DNA of 64,000 bases, from assembly GCA_913060665.1 (NCBI GenBank), contig CAJXUY010000009.1, positions 62,001-126,000 on the forward strand, written 5' to 3'. Below are positions 1 through 8,372 of the stretch, piece after piece. A program made the translations under genes and the position numbers. The notes beneath the pieces were generated by a model. It was not told where the DNA came from and did no database searches. It saw only the letters and a program-made list of their open reading frames with translations. Origin of the DNA: an uncultured Oleiphilaceae bacterium. Lineage in GTDB: Bacteria > Pseudomonadota > Gammaproteobacteria > Pseudomonadales > Oleiphilaceae. Position 1 is the stretch's first letter, and every line of letters starts with the position of its first letter.

Positions 1-1851
1 TAGATCTTTGATCCAGTGGTAAGTCAGGTTCACGCGCCCGCTCATTGAAGCTTGAACAGCATCATCATTAAATTCCTGGTCTATGTAACGCTGCAAAGCA
101 AGTAGCACATTTTTGTTCTCTACAAATGCGCCTTCGTTAAGAAATAAGCGAACGTTGGCTAGACGATAGTCGTAATCCACTTCCTCTTCAAAGTCAGTCG
201 GCTCTCCCGATGTTGAATATAAAAGAAAGTACTGCGCGATCAGATCTTTATCTTGTGGCAAACGATAAAAGATATCTTTCCCTTCATTCAAAGAGCGGTT
301 CATTTGTTTGAGGTAATCAACTATGGACACCGCGCCCTGCACATGAGGCAATGTTTGTGCGTAGCGCTGAAGCGCGCCTATCTTTTCAAGTACTTTGGGT
401 TCGAATATGCCTTCTGCATATCCGGTTTCAATAACGATATCCAGATAATTGGTACCGTCGAAACGCGTATTTATTACGCTATCTGCGATGTATAATGGCT
501 CATCACTGTGGAAAGAGTCGATGCGGTCATCATTGACAACGAGATAGTTAGAAGACACTAATCCCAGTGCTATCGTCACCACTGATAGCAGCACAATCGT
601 TTTCGGAAAGCGCATAGTAACCCTACCAAGTAGCAACATCGATTGAGCAAAAATGTCTGGTTTGCTAGCTACTTTTCTCGTTGAAAACTTAGCTATAAGA
701 CGAGGATGAACACTTGTTTTAAACAACACCATCGCAGCAGGCAATACCATCAATGAATACAACCAAGCGGTCACGACACCTAGAGCCGTAAATAAACCAA
801 AATACTTGAATGGAGGCATATAAGCCGCAAAATACAAACCCATAAATCCGGCAGCAGTAGTCAGAGTAGTCAGCGTAATGGGGCGCCACATAGACTCCAT
901 GCTAGCTACGACCGAGTCACTTATAGACTCATTGGGATACTCCGCGCGCCGCTCAAAATACTCGCTGTATATATGAATACTGTCAGCAACAGCAATCCCG
1001 ATCAGGATCACTGGCAACGCATTGGTAATGACGAAAAAAGACACGTCCATAGCCGCCATGCTGCCGAAGGTAACCAGGGCGGAAGCCACAATAATAACAT
1101 TCGCTAGAAGCGTCGGGGCTAAACGTTGAAACGCTATAAACACTATCAAAGTGATAATGAGGGCCGCAATCGGGTTTAACCGACTGGCGTCCGAATCGAT
1201 ATAACTGCCCAAATAACCTGAAATGGCACCTTCGCCTGCAACATGAACCGCCAACCCAGAAGGTAGATTCAATTCGTTGAGGCTGGCGAGTATGGCCTGA
1301 TAGGTCTCTTCTGTTTTGCTGTCATCTAGCAATTCAGTGACGATAAGAGAAGCAGTCTCGTCATTGGCCACGAGTGTTCCCTGATAGAGAGGGAAATCAC
1401 GAATGGCTTCCCGCACAGCAATAGCCTGCTCTTGGCTCACGTCTTCATTTTCATAAAAAGGGGTCACCTCCATGCCATCGTAAGTTCCAACGATATTATT
1501 TTCAGTCGCTAAGCTGGTGATGCCTTCAGGGTCGATGTTTTTAATATTTCGCATGGCATCAGTAATCTGCCAAATTGCTGTCAGGCCCTCTGGTGTAAAA
1601 ATTGACCCTTCAGCCACTAGCGCAATCACCATGGGGTCACTAAGACCAAATATGTCTCTAACTTTTTCCTTGTATACGAGCGCGGGGTTATCTTTTTCCA
1701 AAAAAGCGTCGGCGCTGGTATCCTTTTGTAACTGCGGTATAAAGCTACCAAACCCAATCATCAAGCTAATACCAACAACAATAACTAGTTTGGGGTGCGT
1801 AACCACCCACCTGAAAAACGCGTCTATGGTAACGGGAAATTTCTTGTTCAT
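1..1851 (-). CDS. RND/MMPL-family exporter, C-terminal part outside the window
   Basis: Inner-membrane exporter of the RND superfamily, MMPL-like branch; such proteins move lipids or other hydrophobic compounds, but the substrate here is unknown. The frame is open from the ATG at 1851 to base 1 (617 codons); about 150-250 residues are expected beyond the edge. Visible parts are a first membrane helix near residues 20-38, a periplasmic loop to about 230, a bundle of helices at about 230-400 with the family motif GIAVADSIHIYSEYFER, and a new helix near 415 that starts the second half-repeat. A GGAGAG ribosome site precedes the ATG. The gene lies 42 bases after the hydrolase gene and follows the MarR gene on the same strand, so it is probably part of that unit. 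Confidence 0.88.
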   Translation of the reverse strand, partial: MNKKFPVTIDAFFRWVVTHPKLVIVVGISLMIGFGSFIPQLQKDTSADAFLEKDNPALVYKEKVRDIFGLSDPMVIALVAEGSIFTPEGLTAIWQITDAMRNIKNIDPEGITSLATENNIVGTYDGMEVTPFYENEDVSQEQAIAVREAIRDFPLYQGTLVANDETASLIVTELLDDSKTEETYQAILASLNELNLPSGLAVHVAGEGAISGYLGSYIDSDASRLNPIAALIITLIVFIAFQRLAPTLLANVIIVASALVTFGSMAAMDVSFFVITNALPVILIGIAVADSIHIYSEYFERRAEYPNESISDSVVASMESMWRPITLTTLTTAAGFMGLYFAAYMPPFKYFGLFTALGVVTAWLYSLMVLPAAMVLFKTSVHPRLIAKFSTRKVASKPDIFAQSMLLLGRVTMRFPKTIVLLSVVTIALGLVSSNYLVVNDDRIDSFHSDEPLYIADSVINTRFDGTNYLDIVIETGYAEGIFEPKVLEKIGALQRYAQTLPHVQGAVSIVDYLKQMNRSLNEGKDIFYRLPQDKDLIAQYFLLYSTSGEPTDFEEEVDYDYRLANVRLFLNEGAFVENKNVLLALQRYIDQEFNDDAVQASMSGRVNLTYHWIKDL

Positions 1852-1880
1852 TTCACTCTCCGGTTATTAGATATAAATAT

Positions 1881-1899
1881 GCGTACACATGTATTATGC
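1881..1899. promoter_or_regulatory. Candidate MarR operator copy before the exporter gene
   Basis: Eleven bases, GCGTACACATG, at 1881-1891 are identical to one side of the inverted repeat found upstream of the hydrolase gene (2727-2748, read on the minus strand). The site overlaps the hydrolase stop codon and sits about 30 bases before the exporter start. The match of the two gaps is seen; binding by the neighbouring MarR protein is inference. Confidence 0.4.
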
Positions 1900-2709
1900 A
1901 AAAAAATCGGCAGTTTTTTCCCACACAACAGGCTGTCTAACAATCGCTCGATGCCCAAACCCTTCAGTTGAAAAAAGAGCGGCACTTTGCCAGTTTCGCT
2001 TGATCTCCAATGCTTCTTCATAAGGGATTTCAAGATCCGACCTATCATGGATAATCAAACCTTTAGTCGATCCCTTGCTAATATTTGTTGCGGTATTCAA
2101 GAACGTTGTGGACTTACCCACCCTGTCCTCAACCATCCCGATAAACTTCTGCCCGGCAGACTTTGGCAAACCAATGAAACTCGCAAAGCGTTTAAGTACA
2201 TCATCGATAGAAGATGGACTTGATATCAGAACCACTTTTGAACATTTCATCCCCTCAGATATCGCCGTCGCGACCGCATTGCCGCCCATTGAGTGCCCTA
2301 TAACACCTTCAAACGGGCCTAGCTTTTTATAGACATGTGCAACGGCCTTTGCAAATACGTAAGGGTTTGCCCGAGAGCCATTGGAGTGACCATGGGCCGG
2401 ACCATCAAGAGCGATGACCTCAAAGCCCCTTTCTAACAATACATCAACAAAACCGGACATTTGAGTGGCCCTACTCTCCCAACCATGAGTAATGAGAATT
2501 TTGCGGTCAGAATGACCCCAAGCAATAGCACTCAGGCCGTCACCCACGTCAATTCGCCGACCACGCTGTTCCATCTCCTCCTCCCATTTTTTGATCGGGT
2601 GTCTTTGGGGAGTAAGGAACAAGTCCCGTGCTTGTCTAGCGGCATAGGCCGGTGATATCGAGCCTAGGACACGATTTTTAGTTTTAAATAGTGACAATGC
2701 AATATTCAT
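1894..2709 (-). CDS. Alpha/beta hydrolase
   Basis: Predicted serine hydrolase of the alpha/beta fold (271 residues); the substrate cannot be told from sequence. The nucleophile elbow GHSMGG places Ser at about residue 140; the likely acid is Asp225 in HDRSDLEIPY and the likely base His253 in GFGHRA. An oxyanion-side HG motif occurs at ITHGWES (about 74-80). I chose the ATG at 2709 because GGAG lies six bases before it; the upstream ATG pair at 2724 has no ribosome site and falls next to the operator-like repeat. No signal peptide, so probably cytosolic. It lies between the MarR gene and the exporter gene, all on the minus strand, which suggests one regulated unit acting on one hydrophobic compound. 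Confidence 0.88.
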   Translation of the reverse strand: MNIALSLFKTKNRVLGSISPAYAARQARDLFLTPQRHPIKKWEEEMEQRGRRIDVGDGLSAIAWGHSDRKILITHGWESRATQMSGFVDVLLERGFEVIALDGPAHGHSNGSRANPYVFAKAVAHVYKKLGPFEGVIGHSMGGNAVATAISEGMKCSKVVLISSPSSIDDVLKRFASFIGLPKSAGQKFIGMVEDRVGKSTTFLNTATNISKGSTKGLIIHDRSDLEIPYEEALEIKRNWQSAALFSTEGFGHRAIVRQPVVWEKTADFFA

Positions 2710-2726
2710 GATTTTCTCCATCATCG

Positions 2727-2748
2727 GCGTACATATTCATGTGTACGC
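2727..2748. promoter_or_regulatory. Inverted repeat, candidate MarR operator
   Basis: A perfect 7-bp inverted repeat, GCGTACA and TGTACGC, with an 8-base spacer, placed between the MarR gene and the hydrolase start and 18 bases before the ATG at 2709. The size (22 bp) is usual for a dimeric MarR protein. A partial copy lies before the exporter gene at 1881. The repeat is seen; its use as an operator is inferred. Confidence 0.5.
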
Positions 2749-2768
2749 ATGTTTTATAATCAAAAAAA

Positions 2769-3188
2769 TTAACCTTTTAATTCAACGACTATATCACTCA
2801 TATTTAATAACGATCGCTTCATTTCAGGCCCCAATTTGTCAGACACATATGCCTGAGCGTCAAGCCATAGTTTCTCCGCATCGGCATACAGCGTTCTGCC
2901 TTTGACAGTCAGTAATAATTGCTTCTGCCGCCGGTCCACACCGACTCGAACATCAATATAGCCGTCTCGAATTAATGGCTTTAAAGCACGAGACAAGCTG
3001 GTTTGGTCCAGCACCAGCGTATCCTGAAGCTCGCTGTTTGTGGTGTTTTTCAGAAATTTGATAGCCCTTAAAATTGAAAACTGGCTGGTCTTCAATCCAC
3101 TGGGCGCTAAAAAGCTATCATATATCTGGCTTAACACTCGGTTAGCTTTGCGCAACTCTAGGTTTAAGCAATGTTCAAATGGTTCCAT
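2769..3188 (-). CDS. MarR-family transcriptional regulator
   Basis: Winged helix-turn-helix regulator of 139 residues, the usual MarR length. The N-terminal helices form the dimer, the recognition segment is near residues 50-75 (QTSLSRALKPLIRDGYI), and the wing carries the typical DRRQKQLLLT followed by TVKGR. It lies 59 bases upstream of the hydrolase gene in the same direction. MarR proteins usually repress their own unit and let go when a small lipophilic ligand binds; the repeats at 2727 and 1881 fit that, so the ligand may be linked to the hydrolase or exporter. The first ATG follows an AT-rich promoter-like stretch (3189-3240). The ligand is unknown. Confidence 0.9.
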   Translation of the reverse strand: MEPFEHCLNLELRKANRVLSQIYDSFLAPSGLKTSQFSILRAIKFLKNTTNSELQDTLVLDQTSLSRALKPLIRDGYIDVRVGVDRRQKQLLLTVKGRTLYADAEKLWLDAQAYVSDKLGPEMKRSLLNMSDIVVELKG

Positions 3189-3328
3189 ACAGACAACTTA
3201 CATGCATATACATCTTTATACAAGTAAATTAACGAAATAAAGATTCACCCCGTTGCGAGAGGATCAATGATAACTGACTAAGCATGCACCTACGTGCGCT
3301 ACGAACAAAATAGTAACGCACGTTAGAG

Positions 3329-3727
3329 CTAATTAACCTCTACCCTCTTTACCGCAAGACAGGTATTAGGTCTTGAGTTATCACCACAATACACATCATA
3401 ACGATCAGGGTCTTGCGCAACATTTCGACGTATCGTCACATCACTCCCCAAGAAAACCGGCCCTTTAAATACCACATCAACCTGAATAGCGGCACCATCA
3501 GGTATATCGTCTAGCGCCTTAGGGTAGCCTATCGCTTGCGCCATTACGCCAAAACCATGGGCTATATCACGCTTAAAACCAAACATTTTTGCCGCCAAGG
3601 GCGACATATGAATGTAACAAGGTGTCAGATCTATTTTCAAAGTAGGTCTGATAGAAGGGAGGCCAGTCAAAGAAGCTAAGAAAGGGCTTTGACACCTTAA
3701 TTCGTGAAAGTAAATACGGTACACCAC
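3329..3727 (-). pseudogene. MaoC-like hotdog hydratase, truncated fragment
   Basis: The C-terminal half matches the MaoC/hydratase 2 hotdog family: the segment FGFKRDIAHGFG is the family's catalytic-loop region, and the tail (FKGPVFLGSDVTIRRN) is the last strand set. Full proteins of this type usually have about 280 residues with a first hotdog domain; only 132 remain. The frame is closed upstream by a TAG a few codons before a GTG and has no ribosome site. The Asp-x-Asn-x-x-His active-site motif expected before the loop is disturbed (DLTPCYIHMSP). I take this as a remnant; a short expressed hotdog protein is possible but less likely. Confidence 0.55.
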
Positions 3728-3788
3728 GTTTACAAACAGAGTGAAGTGGGTACCGTGTTCGCGCTAAATGACCTGAGTCGAGAATGGA

Positions 3789-4508
3789 CTAATCTGAAAC
3801 TCGCAGTTCGAATTTGGTGTTTTCCGCCGCTGTGAAGGACAGTTGGATCTCTGTTTCAGAGTGTCCGATCGGATAAGACAAATGTGCTACACCACCGGTC
3901 GATATACCGAATACATTACTCTTCTTTGCCGGCGTGGCGGTCATTAAATCACGCCACATCTTGGCCATTTTTTTGTCGGTAAAAGGTTTGCCTTTGTAGT
4001 CCTTCATATAAGGGCTAGGCCCGCAAATAATCCCACCAACTGTGCGCACTACTTCATCGCTCCGCCATTGCCAGTGACTCATGTACAACCAGATCGTGGT
4101 ATTGATCTCTGCACAGTGGAAGGACACTGTGGTCTCAAACCCGCCGGCTTGAAACAGTGCATACACATGACTTGACCCTTCTACCACGAATAAATCGAGC
4201 GCCCCACGAATATCTCCGCGCTTAGGGTCGTAAGGTTTAACTACTGCGTCCGGCGCTTTCTTCCAACCCGGTGCGCTAGCTCTCACATTCGGACCAAATG
4301 AAGTGTCGCTAACCCATCCGAGCCCGTGCCGCATGTAGCGATGGTAGTTTTCAATTGGGCCGTTGAACTGATCGACCTGCTTCCACGTGTAGGGCGTATC
4401 ATTCATAAGCGTCCCCGCCATGGCGAAGTCTTTGTGCTCCAATGCTCGGGTGATGAGCTCATCACCATACTTTACTGCGTCAACTGCTGATATTGATGTT
4501 TCCGACAT
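3789..4508 (-). CDS. Conserved-looking protein of unknown function
   Basis: An intact 239-residue frame. The ATG at 4508 is chosen over one twelve codons upstream because AGGAGG lies seven bases before it, the best ribosome site in this part of the window. There is no signal peptide or membrane helix. The protein is rich in Trp and Tyr (YTWKQVDQFNGP, LYMSHWQWRSDEV) and has no motif I recognise. It ends 61 bases before the MaoC-like fragment and follows the ChrR-like pseudogene, so its surroundings are decaying although this frame is not. A role in lipid or small-molecule metabolism would be a guess from the MaoC neighbour only. Confidence 0.6.
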   Translation of the reverse strand: MSETSISAVDAVKYGDELITRALEHKDFAMAGTLMNDTPYTWKQVDQFNGPIENYHRYMRHGLGWVSDTSFGPNVRASAPGWKKAPDAVVKPYDPKRGDIRGALDLFVVEGSSHVYALFQAGGFETTVSFHCAEINTTIWLYMSHWQWRSDEVVRTVGGIICGPSPYMKDYKGKPFTDKKMAKMWRDLMTATPAKKSNVFGISTGGVAHLSYPIGHSETEIQLSFTAAENTKFELRVSD

Positions 4509-4698
4509 ACGCGCTCCTCCTGAGCTGTGAACTAAAGGGGTCAAAGCCCATTATTTGAAAGCCCGCTCTAGGCAAAACCAGCGCCTTGACCATAGCCATA
4601 CTATTAGCGGGTTTAGACTTGTAGTTTAGATGCGTTTCGCTCATAGGGATATCTTATTTTATAATTACGTTGTAAAACAAGCATCCACCGTCATAAGT

Positions 4699-5375
4699 TC
4701 ATACCTCTGATAGAGATAGATGCCCTGTCTTGACAAAAATAATTGTTTCTTGATCAACATAAGGGTGATGCTGACTTTAATGTGGGCTGCGTATCCATGT
4801 ATTTGTAGGGTATCGTCCATGCTCGTCACAAAATCCTCCAGACAAGACCAAGACCTCCTCTCCGCCAAAGTGTCGATGAGCTTGAAAAACCTCCTTAGCA
4901 GGCCACTTCACCAACGCGACATGCTCATGCTCATGCTCATGCTCATGCTCAAATTCATATAACGGTATGACTTGTAGACCACCAATACCTAGTAGCCATT
5001 TTGCCTTAGTCGCATCAATGCGAACAAATTAATCATCATGTTCACTAAACTGATTGAGTTTTACAAAAATAGTACACCCTTCTTTGCTAAAAGGTGTATG
5101 GGAACTTCCTGGAGGGTTTCGAATATAAGTACCAGCACCATAATCGCCAATTTCGTCGGATAACACTCCCTCCAATACTAATATTTCTTCACCCAAAGGG
5201 TGTTTATGGACTTAAAAGTCAGCGCCTTTTTCGTACTTAAAATGCAGGTAACGTGGCCTTTTGGGCCGTCATAAAATGCCAGTCGTTTTCTGAACACGCC
5301 CGCAGATGGACTCGCAACCTAGTTTTCAAGCTCAGTATTGATGACGATTTGCTTCTCAAACTCCAAATTCAACAT
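4699..5375 (-). pseudogene. ChrR-like two-cupin protein, decayed
   Basis: Read from the ATG at 5375 (GGAG five bases before it), the strand encodes both cupin domains of a ChrR-like protein, about 225 codons, the normal size. Domain 1 keeps [15 protein letters not shown] and [14 protein letters not shown]; domain 2 keeps HRHFGGEEVLVL, DEHGRYPTNTWIRSPH and IIFVKTGHL, so the metal-ligand His/Glu pattern is clear. The frame is broken by TAG at 5319-5321, a shift of one base between about 5225 and 5245, and TAA at 5212-5214, 5029-5031 and 4777-4779; the last three and the final TGA at 4699-4701 are all in one phase. ChrR-type cupins act as anti-sigma factors or oxygenase-like enzymes; no ECF sigma gene is adjacent. 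The gene cannot make a full product. Confidence 0.85.
4920..4949. repeat. Hexanucleotide tandem repeat, five copies
   Basis: Five exact copies of CATGCT on the plus strand. On the minus strand, in the reading frame of the ChrR-like pseudogene, they spell Glu-His repeated five times, at a point where family members usually have a single EH before VALV. It looks like slippage expansion inside the dead gene. Confidence 0.9.
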
Positions 5376-5437
5376 GATTGCTCCAGTTAGCTATGATAAA
5401 AGTCTTTCTGGCACCTTAGTGTTCTACCTTTAGTCGC

Positions 5438-5700
5438 TTACTTTGAAGGTGTAGTATTGGGAAAAAGCAACATTTTATTGGGTTCGTAATAAGCGGGCTT
5501 CTTGCTAGAGTCTTGTAACTCGGCAATACGTTTGCTTACCTCCAAATTTTTATCCGAATGGGGGAACTCTTCCATCACCTTTTCAAAGTACATCATTGCA
5601 GTATTAATAGACCCAATAAAATCACTGCAACTCTTCCATTCATAACGTGTTTCTCTATGTTGGCAGGGTAATCTAACACCCTATTGATAATTGAGTTCAT
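5438..5700 (-). pseudogene. Possible remnant of a coding sequence
   Basis: Two short open stretches in different phases adjoin here. One starts with ATG at 5700 and runs 35 codons to a TGA. The other, without a start codon, is open from about 5680 and ends with TAA at 5438; it has a normal-looking composition (YFEKVMEEFPHSDK, then SKRIAELQDSSKKP), like the C-terminal helix of a helical-repeat protein. Neither is recognisable. The stretch 5376-5437 and 5701-5802 holds nothing else that I can support. Confidence 0.3.
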
Positions 5701-5802
5701 ATGGCCTCAGGAACATAGCATGTATTCCATTTAAACTAAATATCCTAAAAGCCAGTAAGTTGCTACAATTATAGGAGGCGTGTCTTAACTCGTTTCACTA
5801 GG

Positions 5803-6603
5803 ATGCTAAAAGGAGCGCATGGAACCCGCGCTCTAAACAAGGATAAAAAGAGTCTAACTGTGTCGCAAAAAACAGCCCTTGTCGTAGACGATTCTTCTAC
5901 TGCCCGTCTGCTGCTATCAAAAGTTCTTCGTAATATTGGAATGGTTTGTCGAGAAGCTGTTTCCGGAGAAGATGCACTCAAACAGCTAGGAAGCTACAAA
6001 CCTGACTTTATCTTTCTTGACCATATCATGCTGGGCATTAATGGCTTTGATACATTAAAAGCGATCAAGCTAAACCCTCAAACCAAAGCCATTCCGGTCA
6101 TCATGTACACCTCTCAAAACGCATTCCAATACTATAAAGAGGCTCATAACCTTGGTGCTGTAGGTGTCATTTCAAAACAGATTGACCGGGAAAAACTATA
6201 CCTGATGCTCGATAGATTATGTATACACAATGCTCAGGCAGAAGAAATTTCTCAATTAGAGCTAGCATCTGCCAACGGCGACAATAAAACCGACGATAAC
6301 CAAGATACATTACGTAAGTTAACCGGCCGTCTATCGACTGTCGAAACCGCTTATGAAGAGCTTTATGAAGAGTTTAGGCAACTTAAGCAAGATATAGCGT
6401 CAAGGCAACCTATTGATCAAAAACCTCTATCCCCAATCTTTTCGAGCAGCCGTATTTCGACTGTTGCGATCACTGTAGCTCTCTTTATAAGTGTGTCTGC
6501 TTGGATAGAAATCGGTCATGTTGAATCTGTCATCAATAGCGTTGATGATCGAATCGGCGTTATGCAGAGCCTCATTCAGGAAATAATTGACCTTCTCAAT
6601 TAA
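5803..6603 (+). CDS. Response regulator receiver protein with C-terminal membrane anchor
   Basis: A CheY-like receiver domain (about residues 22-140) followed by a linker with a coiled-coil-like stretch (165-200) and one predicted membrane helix at about 222-242, then a short tail. The acidic pair is Asp29-Asp30, the phosphoacceptor Asp73 (FIFLDHIM), and the conserved Lys125 (GVISKQ). A receiver tied to the membrane with no DNA-binding or enzymatic output is unusual; it may localise or gather signalling partners. The start is uncertain: the ATG at 5803 has no ribosome site close by, and GTG at 5860 would place the receiver at the very N-terminus. It is the first of three signalling genes (5803-9062) on the same strand. 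Confidence 0.8.
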   Translation: MLKGAHGTRALNKDKKSLTVSQKTALVVDDSSTARLLLSKVLRNIGMVCREAVSGEDALKQLGSYKPDFIFLDHIMLGINGFDTLKAIKLNPQTKAIPVIMYTSQNAFQYYKEAHNLGAVGVISKQIDREKLYLMLDRLCIHNAQAEEISQLELASANGDNKTDDNQDTLRKLTGRLSTVETAYEELYEEFRQLKQDIASRQPIDQKPLSPIFSSSRISTVAITVALFISVSAWIEIGHVESVINSVDDRIGVMQSLIQEIIDLLN

Positions 6604-6657
6604 CAGTAAGACATAGTAAAGTGAAGGTTTCTTGCAGGAGTTTTAGAGATTCATCAT

Positions 6658-8310
6658 GTGAACATTAAAGAAACGGCAGCACTACCTAAAACGTACAAAA
6701 GACTTAAATTTCTGATCGTCGACGATTTCGAAAGTTTCCGTATGTCTGTCAAGCAGATGCTTCGCTCTTTTGGAGTTGAGCATATTGATGTATCAGGTAA
6801 CGGTAAAGATGCGGTGCAAAAATGTACCTTTGAACGCTATGATATAGTGCTTTGTGATCATAATATGGGAGAGGGTCAAACAGGACAGCAAGTTATTGAA
6901 GAACTTAGATTTCACAAACGGTTAAAACACACCAGTCTATTTATTTTAGTCACCGCAGAAACATCTAAAGAAGTGGTTATTGGTACCAAAGAGTGTCAGC
7001 CCGACGGGTATATCGCCAAGCCAATTACCAAAGCAGTACTGCAAAAGCGAATGGACGCACTCATTTTACAACGTCAGGCATTGTTACCTATCAACAAAGA
7101 ACTAGACCTGGAAAACTACCCCAAAGCCATTACCCTTTGCACTCAAGAAATCAATAAAGGCAGTCGATACAAGAGTTGGTGCCACAAGACACTCGCACAC
7201 TTATATTATCAGACAGGTGATTATCAACATGCCCAGAAAATATATGATGACATATTAAATCGACGCGAAATAGCTTGGGCTCGATTAGGATTAGGAAAAG
7301 TTCAAATGGCTCAACAGCAATATCCCGAAGCTATTCAACACTTTAAAAGACTGATCGAAGACAATAAGGACTGCGTTGAAGCCTACGACCACCTATCCGA
7401 AGCCTATGAAAAAATAGGCAAGCGGAAAGAAGCCCAGACCATTCTTCAGCAGGCGACATCAATTTCTCCGTTGGCCGTGCCAAGACAGAAACATTTAGGC
7501 GAACTATGCACGACCAACCAAGATTTGGAGGGGGCTATCTCGGCATATAAAGCCACCGTTAAATACTGCAATAATTCAGTACATGACTCAGCTGATAATT
7601 ACCTTAACCTTGGCAGAGTCCTTTCTGATAGTAGCGAAGGTGGCGATACAGAGAAGTCGAAGGAATACGCCGAAGAGGCCATTAATGTACTGGACAAAGT
7701 AGCTAAAAAATTTAGTAGTAATAGCGTTAAAGCAAATGCCTGCTTAATTGAGACTAGAGTGCACCAAGGCCAGAATAATGACGAGGCATCCAAAGCATCA
7801 TTTGCCATCGCTGATTCATTAATTGATGAAGCCAGTATTGACCCTAAAACGGGTATAGAGTTTGCCAAAACGCTCTATAGTATTAGTGATACTGAACGTG
7901 CAGAACAAGTATTACACGCGTTAGCGCAACGTTTCGAAAATGATAAGAGCATCCTTAGCAGTATTGAGGAACTGCTAGATGAGCCTGTCGGCTTGCGTCA
8001 AAAGATGAAGGCACGCGAGCTTAACAAAAAAGGTATTTCTTTCTTTGAAGAGGGCCAATTTACACACGCCATCAATACCTTTAAAGACGCACTAAAAGAG
8101 GCACCTAAACACCCTGCCCTTAACTTAAACCTGGTGCAGGTCGCATTAAAGTCGTTCGAGAATACTACGCCAGACAAAGGTGATATCAAACAATTGGAGC
8201 AATATCTTGATAATGTAAGACATATACCGAGCCAGCATAGGCAGCACAAGCGCTTAGTCAGCCTTACGAAAAAAGTAACTGCACTAAGTCAGTCTGAAAA
8301 TGCCAATTGA
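6658..8310 (+). CDS. Response regulator with TPR repeats
   Basis: A 550-residue protein with a receiver domain at about 15-135 (Asp22-Asp23, phosphoacceptor Asp67 in VLCDHNM, Lys121 in IAKPIT) and a long series of TPR helices from about 140 to 540. TPR units such as AWARLGLGKVQMAQQQYPEAI and AYDHLSEAYEKIGK are plain. Such receivers act through protein contacts, not DNA binding. The start is a GTG at 6658; the ATG two bases earlier is followed at once by a stop in its own phase. It lies 54 bases after the membrane-anchored receiver and 62 bases before a kinase gene, so the three probably form one pathway. Confidence 0.87.
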   Translation: MNIKETAALPKTYKRLKFLIVDDFESFRMSVKQMLRSFGVEHIDVSGNGKDAVQKCTFERYDIVLCDHNMGEGQTGQQVIEELRFHKRLKHTSLFILVTAETSKEVVIGTKECQPDGYIAKPITKAVLQKRMDALILQRQALLPINKELDLENYPKAITLCTQEINKGSRYKSWCHKTLAHLYYQTGDYQHAQKIYDDILNRREIAWARLGLGKVQMAQQQYPEAIQHFKRLIEDNKDCVEAYDHLSEAYEKIGKRKEAQTILQQATSISPLAVPRQKHLGELCTTNQDLEGAISAYKATVKYCNNSVHDSADNYLNLGRVLSDSSEGGDTEKSKEYAEEAINVLDKVAKKFSSNSVKANACLIETRVHQGQNNDEASKASFAIADSLIDEASIDPKTGIEFAKTLYSISDTERAEQVLHALAQRFENDKSILSSIEELLDEPVGLRQKMKARELNKKGISFFEEGQFTHAINTFKDALKEAPKHPALNLNLVQVALKSFENTTPDKGDIKQLEQYLDNVRHIPSQHRQHKRLVSLTKKVTALSQSENAN

Positions 8311-8372
8311 TTATAAGAAGCACTCGACAATAGTCATAACTGAATATTTTTTGATGATAGAAGGAATACGCA

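Noticed and set aside
5819-5836. Five-codon frame (ATG to TAA) with AAGGAG before it at the start of the first receiver gene
   Set aside because: A leader peptide is possible, but it overlaps the longer start of the receiver gene and there is no attenuator structure.
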